Source: JAEUQQ01 sp963697285
Lineage (GTDB): Bacteria; Acidobacteriota; Vicinamibacteria; Vicinamibacterales; JAFNAJ01
DNA: 64,000 bases
NCBI GenBank assembly: GCA_963697285.1
Contig: CAVONI010000009.1
Coordinates: 124,001-188,000 of the forward strand
Direction of reading: 5' to 3'
Each line of letters opens with the position of its first letter. Position 1 is the stretch's first letter. Made by a program: the position numbers and the translations under genes. The notes under the pieces were generated by a model. The model searched no databases, was not told where the DNA came from, and saw nothing but the letters and a program-made list of their open reading frames with translations. Positions 12,815 through 19,347 of this stretch are shown here, piece after piece.

Positions 12815-13780
12815 ATGCGTGAATTGATCCTCACCCGGCAGAACCACCTCGTGGATCCCTCGCTGCACGTCTGGGCGTGGCAGATCCCGATCTACCTGTT
12901 CCTCGGCGGCCTCGTCGCCGGCATGATGGTGCTCTCGGGGGTGTTCCTGTGGCAGGGGCGGCACCGCGAGCGTCCGTTCACCTCGACGAGCGCGCCGATC
13001 CTCGGGCTCGTGCTCCTGAGCCTCGGCATGTTCGCCCTGTTCCTCGACCTCGAACACAAGCGCTACACGTGGAGGCTCTACACCACCTTCCAGCCCTCGT
13101 CGCCGATGTCGTGGGGCGCGTGGATCCTCGTCGTCGTGTATCCCGCGCTCGCGGCCGCCGCCGTGGTGAACCCGCCGCGGTGGCTTCGTGAACGCCTGCC
13201 GTTCGTGGACCAGCTCGCGGTGCTCGTCTCGGAACGCCCAGACGCCCGGCGGTTGATCGGCGCCGCCAACATCGGTCTCGGCGTCGCGCTCGGCATCTAC
13301 ACCGGCATCCTCCTCTCGGCACTCGGGGCGCGGCCCCTGTGGAACAGCGCCATCCTCGGCCCGCTCTTCCTCATGTCGGGATTGTCGTCGGCGGCGGCCC
13401 TCGTGCACCTCATCGCGCGACACGTCGACGAACGCGAGCACCTGGCGCGCACCGACAACCTGCTGCTCACCATCGAACTCGTCGCGCTCGCGCTGTTCGT
13501 GATCGGCCTGGCGAACGCCACCGAGGCGCATCGCCAGGCGGCGGCGCTGCTGCTCGGCGGCAGCTACACCGCGGTGTTCTGGGTCGGCGTGGTCGGGCTG
13601 GGTGTCGTCGTGCCGCTCGTCGTGCAGTCACTCGCGGTGAACCACAAGGTCCAGCACTCACCCGTCGCGCCGGTGCTGGTCATGGCCGGAGGCCTGGTCC
13701 TGAGATTCGTCATCGTGTCTGCCGGGCAGGAGAGCCGCTTCGCGGCCCTGCTGGCGACCCTCGTGCACGCACTTGCCTGA
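12815..13780 (+). CDS. NrfD/PsrC-family quinone-interacting membrane subunit
   Basis: A 321-residue integral membrane protein with about eight to nine hydrophobic helices. The N-terminal segment WAWQIPIYLFLGGLVAGMMV matches the conserved first helix of NrfD/PsrC proteins, and LDLEHKRYTWRLYTTFQPSS with PMSWGAWIL matches the family's quinone-site region. It anchors the molybdoenzyme and ferredoxin and exchanges electrons with menaquinone or ubiquinone. The frame is intact. Confidence 0.9.
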   Translation: MRELILTRQNHLVDPSLHVWAWQIPIYLFLGGLVAGMMVLSGVFLWQGRHRERPFTSTSAPILGLVLLSLGMFALFLDLEHKRYTWRLYTTFQPSSPMSWGAWILVVVYPALAAAAVVNPPRWLRERLPFVDQLAVLVSERPDARRLIGAANIGLGVALGIYTGILLSALGARPLWNSAILGPLFLMSGLSSAAALVHLIARHVDEREHLARTDNLLLTIELVALALFVIGLANATEAHRQAAALLLGGSYTAVFWVGVVGLGVVVPLVVQSLAVNHKVQHSPVAPVLVMAGGLVLRFVIVSAGQESRFAALLATLVHALA

Positions 13781-13794
13781 AAGGAACTGATCGC

Positions 13795-14385
13795 ATGGCG
13801 TCACCGACCACCCTCCCCGTGTCGCCGCCCCTGGTGGAGTCGCGATACGACGGTCACGTGCACGCGCGGGTCGCCGCCGCGCCGTACATGAACCCGTATC
13901 TCGCGGGCATCGGGCTCGGCCTCGTGCTGCTGGCCGCCTTCGTCGTCATGGGCCGCGGGCTCGGCGCCTCTGGCGCCATCAACGCGTTCGTGGCGTGGGT
14001 GGTCAGCCTCGTCGCGCCTGAGCACGCGCGCTCGCGCGAGTTCCTGGCCGGCTACATCGGCGACGGCTCGGTGCATCCGCTGAAGGCCTGGCTCGTCTTC
14101 GAGGTGCTCGGCGTCTTCGTGGGCGCGCTGATCTCCGGCCTGCTCGCGCACCGGGTGCGCGCCAGCGTCGAGCGCGGGCCGCGCGCGTCGATCGCGCTGC
14201 GGTTCGGGCTCGCGTTTGCCGGTGGCGCGACGATGGCGTTCGGTGCCGCACTGGGGCGCGGTTGCACGAGCGGGCAGGCGCTGACGGGCGGTGCGCTGCT
14301 CAACGCGGGCAGCTGGGCGTTCATGATGTGCGTGTTCGGCGGCGCGTACGCCACCGCGTGGTTCGTGAGGAGGCAGTGGCGATGA
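13795..14385 (+). CDS. YeeE/YedE (DUF395) family transporter, first half-size protein
   Basis: A 196-residue membrane protein. GRGCTSGQALTGGALL near residue 155 is the family signature with a conserved Cys. Members such as TsuA carry thiosulfate across the inner membrane using such cysteines, so uptake or release of a sulfur compound is likely. The stop overlaps the start of the next YeeE/YedE gene (ATGA), so the two half-size proteins are co-translated and may form a heteromer. AAGGA about 10 bases upstream serves as ribosome site. Confidence 0.87.
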   Translation: MASPTTLPVSPPLVESRYDGHVHARVAAAPYMNPYLAGIGLGLVLLAAFVVMGRGLGASGAINAFVAWVVSLVAPEHARSREFLAGYIGDGSVHPLKAWLVFEVLGVFVGALISGLLAHRVRASVERGPRASIALRFGLAFAGGATMAFGAALGRGCTSGQALTGGALLNAGSWAFMMCVFGGAYATAWFVRRQWR

Positions 14386-14987
14386 CGCCCTTGTTCAAGT
14401 ACGGCGCGTTCGGCGACGAGGCGAGCCTGGTCGTTGCTTTCGTGATCGGGATCGGCTTCGGGTTCTTCCTCGAGCGTGCGGGATTCGGCAGCGCGCGCAA
14501 GCTGGTCTCGCAGTTCTACCTGGACGATCTCGCCGTCTTCAAGGTGATGTTCACCGCGATCGTCACGGCCATGCTCGGGGTCACGTACCTGGCGTGGATG
14601 GGCGTGCTCGACCTGTCGCTGGTCTACATGACGCCCACGTGGCTCTGGCCGCAGATCGTCGGCGGACTGGTGCTGGGCGTGGGCTTCGCCGTGGGCGGGT
14701 ACTGCCCCGGCACGTCGGTCGCCGCCGCGGCGACGGGGCGCATCGACGGCATCGTCTACGTGGCCGGCCTCGTCTTCGGCACGCTGGCGTTCGCCGAAGT
14801 GTTCCCGTTGCTGAAGGGCTTCTTCTACAGCGGTGACTACGGGCAGCAGACGCTGCCGGGCGTGCTCGGGCTCCCGTATGGCGTCGTCGTCTTCGGCGTC
14901 GTACTGATGGCCCTCGGCGGCTTCGCCGGCGCAGGTTGGATCGAGAAGAGATTCGCGAGGCCCGCGAGCAGCGCACTTCCCGAGTGA
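14382..14987 (+). CDS. YeeE/YedE (DUF395) family transporter, second half-size protein
   Basis: A 201-residue partner of the preceding protein, starting within its stop codon. It has an N-terminal family segment FFLERAGFGSARKL and the Cys signature GGYCPGTSVAAAATGRIDG near residue 105. Together the two carry the paired Cys motifs that longer single-chain YeeE proteins contain, which suggests one transporter split over two chains. Placed between the NrfD subunit and the rhodanese-like gene, it probably moves the sulfur substrate or product of the Mo enzyme. Confidence 0.87.
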   Translation: MTPLFKYGAFGDEASLVVAFVIGIGFGFFLERAGFGSARKLVSQFYLDDLAVFKVMFTAIVTAMLGVTYLAWMGVLDLSLVYMTPTWLWPQIVGGLVLGVGFAVGGYCPGTSVAAAATGRIDGIVYVAGLVFGTLAFAEVFPLLKGFFYSGDYGQQTLPGVLGLPYGVVVFGVVLMALGGFAGAGWIEKRFARPASSALPE

Positions 14988-15041
14988 TTGACGCCACCGA
15001 CACTCACGCCCGACGTGAATGAGTGCCAGACGGAGACACAG

Positions 15042-15698
15042 ATGCCTGGGATGTTCTCGACGATGACGGTGAACCAGAAGCTGGCGGCAGCCGCCTTCGC
15101 GCTGGGCGCGGTGGCGATCTTCGCGCAGCCGACACCGGGCGGCGCCGTGTCGCTCGACGCGCGCGAACTGGCGGCGATCGTGCAGCGCGACGCCGACCGC
15201 GTCGAGCCGGTCGAACTCGCCGACTGGATCGTGCAGGGGCGATCAGACTTCCGCCTGGTCGACGTGCGCGACGCACAGGAGTACGCGACGTACCACATCC
15301 CCGGCGCCGAGAACATTCCTCTCCTGTCGCTGCCAGAGACCGGGCTGCCGCGGAACGAGAAACTCGTCGTGTACGCCGGCGACGGCGTTCGGGCAGCGCA
15401 AGCGTGGTTCCTGCTGAAGGCGCGTGGCTACGCGGGCGCCTACCTGTTGCGCGATGGCCTCGAGGGCTGGCAGCAGGACGTGCTGTTCCCCGCGCTGGCC
15501 GACGACCCGACGCCGTTCCAGGCGCAGCGCAACGCGAGGCTGGCGAGCGTCTCGGCGCACTTCGGCGGCACGCCGCGGTCTGGCAGTGCCGCAGCCGGCC
15601 CGTCGGCGGGGGCGTTGCCGATGCCGTCGCCGCCCGCGCCGGTGGCCGGTGTCACGCCGGCGGCATCCGGGGCCAGGAAGAAGAAGGAAGGCTGCTGA
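15042..15698 (+). CDS. Rhodanese-like protein without catalytic Cys, C-terminal Cys tail
   Basis: Start ATG 15042 is chosen because GGAG lies at 15032-15035; a TTG at 14988 would add 18 residues. An N-terminal hydrophobic segment (LAAAAFALGAVAIF) gives an anchor or signal. A rhodanese fold follows: FRLVDVRDAQEYATYHIPGA, NIPLLSL and AYLLRDGLEGW. The active-site loop, which is normally a Cys loop of the type CRxGxRS, reads YAGDGVRA, so the nucleophilic Cys is Ala. A Pro/Ala/Gly-rich tail ends in KKKEGC, placing the protein's only mature Cys at the last position. It may bind or carry sulfur through this terminal Cys (inference) rather than act as an ordinary sulfurtransferase. Last gene of the respiratory cluster. 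Confidence 0.83.
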   Translation: MPGMFSTMTVNQKLAAAAFALGAVAIFAQPTPGGAVSLDARELAAIVQRDADRVEPVELADWIVQGRSDFRLVDVRDAQEYATYHIPGAENIPLLSLPETGLPRNEKLVVYAGDGVRAAQAWFLLKARGYAGAYLLRDGLEGWQQDVLFPALADDPTPFQAQRNARLASVSAHFGGTPRSGSAAAGPSAGALPMPSPPAPVAGVTPAASGARKKKEGC

Positions 15699-15703
15699 GA
15701 GCG

Positions 15704-15738
15704 GTATAAGGCCTTATACTTTGGTATGGCCATACCAA
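15704..15738 (+). promoter_or_regulatory. Twin palindromic operator of the TA module, overlapping a -10 box and the start codon
   Basis: Two adjacent perfect palindromes: 16 bp at 15704-15719 (GTATAAGGCCTTATAC) and 18 bp at 15721-15738 (TTGGTATGGCCATACCAA), both centred on GGCC with flanking TAT. TATACT at 15715-15720 is a fair -10 box. Transcription would then begin close to the ATG at 15726, giving a leaderless or nearly leaderless mRNA, since no ribosome site is visible. Ribbon-helix-helix antitoxins bind such paired palindromes. Confidence 0.72.
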
Positions 15739-16004
15739 CAGTGAAATCCACGTATGTCCTGGACCTCGAGAGCGTTGCCGCCCTGGAACTCCTGGCCAGG
15801 GAGTGGCGCGTGTCGAAGTCCGAAGTACTCCGGCGCGCACTGAAGAGCGCGGCGGCCGGGCACGCCATTCCTGACCGGGTCGGAATCCTCCGTCGAATGC
15901 AGGAGGCGGCTGGCTTGTCGACGATGCAAGCCACCCGTTGGGTCGCCACCGTTCGCGCCGAACGAAAGGCCCGCACGCCTCAGGCCGAGGCGAAGCGCCG
16001 ATGA
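15726..16004 (+). CDS. Ribbon-helix-helix antitoxin (VapB-like)
   Basis: A 92-residue protein. The N-terminal strand MAIPTVKSTYVLD and two helices (VAALELLAREW, SKSEVLRRALKSA) are the Arc/CopG-type DNA-binding fold. The C-terminal half (helical, basic at its end) would wrap the toxin. The TGA overlaps the toxin ATG. The start lies inside an 18-bp palindrome, so the protein probably represses its own operon jointly with the toxin. Confidence 0.8.
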   Translation: MAIPTVKSTYVLDLESVAALELLAREWRVSKSEVLRRALKSAAAGHAIPDRVGILRRMQEAAGLSTMQATRWVATVRAERKARTPQAEAKRR

Positions 16005-16375
16005 TCCACCTCGACACGAGCTTCCTGATCTGGGCGCTGTGTCCAGGCTCGGTGCAGGAGCGGCGCCTGCTCACGTGGCTCGACGGGCCACACGAGGTGT
16101 CGCTCTCGTGCATCGCGTGGGCCGAGTTCCTCTGTGGGCCTGTCGAGGAGGATGTCGTGGCGCTCGCCCGCACCCTGCTCGGCGAACCGATCGCCCTCGA
16201 CGCCTCGACTGCCGAGTGCGCCGCTCGGCTGTTCAATCAGGGTGGCCGGCGCCGCGGAAGCTTCGTGGATTGCCTGATAGCGGCAACATCGATCGAATGC
16301 GACGCGGAGTTGGCGACTGAAAATCCACGCGACTTCCAGCGCTTCGCCGCCGCAGGCCTGCGACTGGCGCCGTGA
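16001..16375 (+). CDS. PIN-domain toxin (VapC-like)
   Basis: A 124-residue PIN-fold ribonuclease. The acidic metal-binding residues are visible in order: Asp5 in HLDTSFLIW, Glu in IAWAEFLCG near 44, Asp in SFVDCLIAATSIE near 90, and the C-terminal NPRDFQRF motif. The start overlaps the antitoxin stop by 3 bases, the usual vapBC layout. Toxicity through RNA cleavage is family knowledge; the RNA target is unknown. Confidence 0.85.
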   Translation: MIHLDTSFLIWALCPGSVQERRLLTWLDGPHEVSLSCIAWAEFLCGPVEEDVVALARTLLGEPIALDASTAECAARLFNQGGRRRGSFVDCLIAATSIECDAELATENPRDFQRFAAAGLRLAP

Positions 16376-16463
16376 CCCCCTCCTGACTTTTCCGGGGCAG
16401 TCGATCTACCATGCGCCATCCAATCTCATACGGGCTCGACATCCAGGCCCGAACGGAGGCCCC

Positions 16464-17375
16464 ATGGCGCTCGGCTCTCTCACCGTTGACATCACCGACC
16501 TGCGCGACCGTGCGTTGTCGGGCACCTTGCACGTCGACTTCGCGCCACACTCGAGCTCCCAGGGCGGCGAACGCCTGGAAGCGGACTTCGACGTCGACGG
16601 CCACGAGACGTTCACCGTCACAGGCATCGCCTGTCACAGTGGCATCGGCACGCTGTACACCGTCCGCTTCAGCGTGAGTGGATACAAGCCGTACGCGTTC
16701 TTCCAGATGATCAGGTCGGGAGTGAACCGCCCGAGCGAGGCGCGGATCCGGCTGATGGTGAACCCGAAGAAGGTCAGGGACATCGTCGCGCCAACGTTCG
16801 CTGACCTGCCAGCGACGTTCCAGACCAGCCTCTCGAATGCGGCCATGGCACGGCTCGCCGACGAAGATGCCGACCTGGTCGGCAAGCAGGGCGAGGCGTT
16901 GTACCGTGCGCTCGGGCCGCTCCGCCAGGCCTGCCTGCTGAACCTCGTGGCCAAGGGGCTTCACCCTTCCACCGACGGTGTCGCCAGGCTGGTCGAGGTT
17001 CCGACCGTCATGCGGCAGGATCGCTGCTTCGCGCGGGTCGATCCGACCATGCCCGACGTGCTCCGCGCGTCAGATCGCTTCAAGTCGGCGCCGTCGCTGC
17101 TGCACAAACCGCCGAAGGGATTCGTGCGCCTCGACAGCTTCAAGAGCCGGGACGCACACGCGAACCTGCAGGTGACGTTCATGCAGGAGCAGGCGTCGAA
17201 GGTCGTGTGGGCCGACATCGACATCGACGAGGCCGCCGGCGTCGAACACGGGTTCGAGGTCGTGCGCAACACGGTCGTCGACGGGCGCACGAACCCGTTC
17301 CTCGTGCGCGAACTGCTCCTGCTCGCGTCGCCCGAAGCGCCGATCGATCCCGGGTACGACTTCCAGCTGCGCTGA
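16464..17375 (+). CDS. Hypothetical protein, unrecognised
   Basis: A 303-residue open frame with a good ribosome site (GGAGG at 16454-16458). I do not recognise the family. No signal peptide or membrane helix is seen. The first 90 residues are beta-rich (LTVDITDLRDRALSGTLHV and TVTGIACHSGIGTLYTVRF). A middle helical part contains LPATFQTSLSNAAMARLADE and a segment reading GEALYRALGPLRQACLLNLV. The C-terminal half is mixed and contains WADIDIDEAAGVEHGFEVV, then RTNPFLVRELLLLAS. The last part speaks of a cytoplasmic globular protein with a conserved core. The neighbours, a TA module and convergent asnA, give no functional hint. Confidence 0.6.
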   Translation: MALGSLTVDITDLRDRALSGTLHVDFAPHSSSQGGERLEADFDVDGHETFTVTGIACHSGIGTLYTVRFSVSGYKPYAFFQMIRSGVNRPSEARIRLMVNPKKVRDIVAPTFADLPATFQTSLSNAAMARLADEDADLVGKQGEALYRALGPLRQACLLNLVAKGLHPSTDGVARLVEVPTVMRQDRCFARVDPTMPDVLRASDRFKSAPSLLHKPPKGFVRLDSFKSRDAHANLQVTFMQEQASKVVWADIDIDEAAGVEHGFEVVRNTVVDGRTNPFLVRELLLLASPEAPIDPGYDFQLR

Positions 17376-17495
17376 CCGTTCTGCCGCACCCTCGACGCCG
17401 CGGCGCAGGTCGAAGACCCTCACGGTGCGTGAGGACTTCGACCCGTCAGCCCGGCGTGCCTGCGCGGGAGGGTGCCCGGTCGAGCTCGGGCCCGA

Positions 17496-18644
17496 TCAGT
17501 CGAGCACGTGGATGTTCCGCTCGGCGCAGATGTCCTTGAGCTGCTTCGGCCACACGGTGACGCTCACCTCGCCGAGGTGCGCCTTCTTGAGCAGGAGCAT
17601 CGTCGTGCGCGACTGCCCGATGCCGCCGCCGATGCGACAGCGGGATCTGGTCGTTCAGGATCGCCTGGTGATACGGCAGCTTCAGGAAGTCGAGTCTGGC
17701 CCGAGATCTCGAGCTGCTGCTTCAGCGTGTCCTTCGTGACGCGGATGCCCATCGAGGACAGCTCGTGGCGGCGCTTCGTGACCGGGTTCCAGACGAGGAT
17801 GTCGCCGTTCAGGCCGTGCGTCTGCTCGCCGTTCTTCGTGACTGGTGGGCGTGACCCAGTCGTCGTAGTCGGCCGCGCGCATCTCGTGCGGGATAGCCGT
17901 CCTTCGAGCACCCAGCCGATGCCGATGATGAAGACCGCCGGGTACTCCTGGAGGATCTGCGTCTCGCGCTGCTTGCGCGGCAGGTCGGGGTACATCTCGA
18001 GGATCTCCTCGGCGTGCAGGAACGTGAGCTCCTCGGGCAGGTTCGGGTAGTCGGGTCCTTCAGCTTCGGGAACTGCTCCTGGACGAAGCGTCTCGGCACC
18101 CTTGATGACCTTCCAGATCCGCGGACCGTGTCCTTGAGGACGTCGAGGTTCGCGGTCGGCCGCGGTGATGACGCTTCTCCCAGTCCCACTGGTCGACGTA
18201 GGCGCTGTGGTCGTGGTCGAGGAAGTAGTCCTTGCGCACGGCGCGCATGTCGGTGCTGATGCCCTCGCCGACCTCGCAGTCGAACTGCCGCAGGGCCATC
18301 CTCTTCCACTTCGTGGCGGCCTGCACGACCTGCGCACGTCAACCGCGGTCTCGAGGCCGAGGCCGCACGGGAACTCGATGGGCGTGCGCGAGCCGTCACG
18401 ATCGAGGTAGTCGTTGACGCCGCTCTCCCTGGTCACGATGAGCGGCACCTCGACGTGGAACAGGTTCAGTTCCCGACAGAGACCGTCCTCGATGTAGCGC
18501 TTCATGCCGGCGAGACGCCAGTGCTGGGTCTCCTTCCGATCGAGCAGCGGCCGGTAGCCGACGGGCAGGATCTTCGCGACCTCGTCGTAGGTGGAGATGT
18601 CCGGGACCTGCCAGATCGGCCTTCTTGTCGGTAACCAGGGACAT
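17496..18644 (-). CDS. asnA: Aspartate-ammonia ligase (AsnA type), heavily frameshifted
   Basis: Ammonia-dependent asparagine synthetase with the class II aminoacyl-tRNA-synthetase fold. The start at 18644 has GGAGG on the minus strand at about 18650-18654. Pieces in alternating frames give successive AsnA segments: MSLVTDKKADL, HWRLAGMKRYIEDGLCRELN, FHVEVPLIVTRESGVNDYLD, PIEFPCGLGLETAV, KWKRMALRQFDCEVGEGI, DMRAVRKDYFLDHDHSAYVD, PEELTFLHAEEILEMYPDLP, ILVWNPVTKRRHELSSMGIR and a C-terminal GGGIGQSRTTMLLLKKAHLG ending ERNIHVLD-stop at 17496. At least six or seven single-base indels are needed. All main motifs are kept, so poor consensus quality is likelier than a true pseudogene. Slightly longer than E. 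coli AsnA (330). Confidence 0.78.
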
Positions 18645-18942
18645 GCGTGCCTCCTTGGCCGCCTGGTGGGTGGACCATCGCGAACGCGGCGGCCTTCTGC
18701 TGCAGTGGGTCACGCCTGACCGGCGACGCCGGCGGCCGCGTGGTGCAGCACGCGACATGGTAACGCCGAAGCGACGCCGTGGCGAGCAGCCACCGGGACC
18801 AGCGTAGTGACAGCCGTAGTGACGGGTGTGATGACGGGTGTGGTGACGGGGTGTGGTGACGGGTGTAGGGGCCGCTCCCCAGAGCGGCCCGTGCACGTGA
18901 CCACGGTTGCCGGTGTGCCGCGACAGGCGCGGATGGCGGGGA
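18645..18942. other. Intergenic stretch with short tandem repeats and one hairpin repeat
   Basis: No gene seen. At 18807-18866 a GTGACGGGTGT-like unit of 9-11 bases is repeated about six times with small changes. Directly after it comes a copy of the dispersed hairpin in reverse orientation (18869-18890). Confidence 0.6.
18869..18890 (-). repeat. Dispersed hairpin repeat, copy 2 (reverse orientation)
   Basis: Arms GGGCCGCTC and GAGCGGCCC with loop CCCA; on the minus strand it reads in the same sense as the other copies and ends with CTAC. Confidence 0.85.
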
Positions 18943-19230
18943 TCAGCGGCGATCGGACGATTCCGTGCCCTTCACGCCCGACTGCGTCGTCATGACGAGG
19001 CGATCCGGGTCGAAGCCGTTCGCGCGAACGATGTCGAGCGCCGCCGCCATGCGCGCCTCGTCCAGGGCCGGTGTCCTGGCCAGGATCCAGAGGTACTTCC
19101 GGTCGGGCGTTCCCACCACGACCCAGGCATAGTCGTCCGGGAGGCCGAGGATCCAGTAGTCGCCCCAGACAAACGGCAGGAACGACAACGCCGCCGGCGC
19201 AAAGCGCACGTTCACGTCGCTCCGTCTGTT
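18943..19230 (-). pseudogene. Truncated bacterial lipocalin (Blc-like), C-terminal remnant
   Basis: About 85-95 codons match the C-terminal half of bacterial lipocalins: VRFAPAALSFLPFVWGDYWI, LPDDYAWVVVGTPDRKYLWI, LARTPALDE. The N-terminal half with the GxW motif that opens the barrel, and the lipoprotein signal, is missing. The space up to the S9 peptidase stop at 19348 is too short and codes for nothing lipocalin-like in any frame. I therefore call it a remnant. The preserved part has no stop or frameshift, so the truncation may be recent or caused by mis-assembly. Confidence 0.65.
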
Positions 19231-19347
19231 CCGGCACAGCAGTGTGCCTGCAGTATTTGCGCCGGCCACCGACACGTCGCGACGCCGGCACCGCACGCGA
19301 ACAGCGTGTCGCGTCGGCGACGTTGATGCAAGCCCAGGCCTGCGGCG

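Noticed and set aside
17496..18644. asnA as another selenoprotein or recoded gene
   Set aside because: Its breaks are changes of frame, not an in-frame TGA at a Cys position, and no hairpin signal follows.
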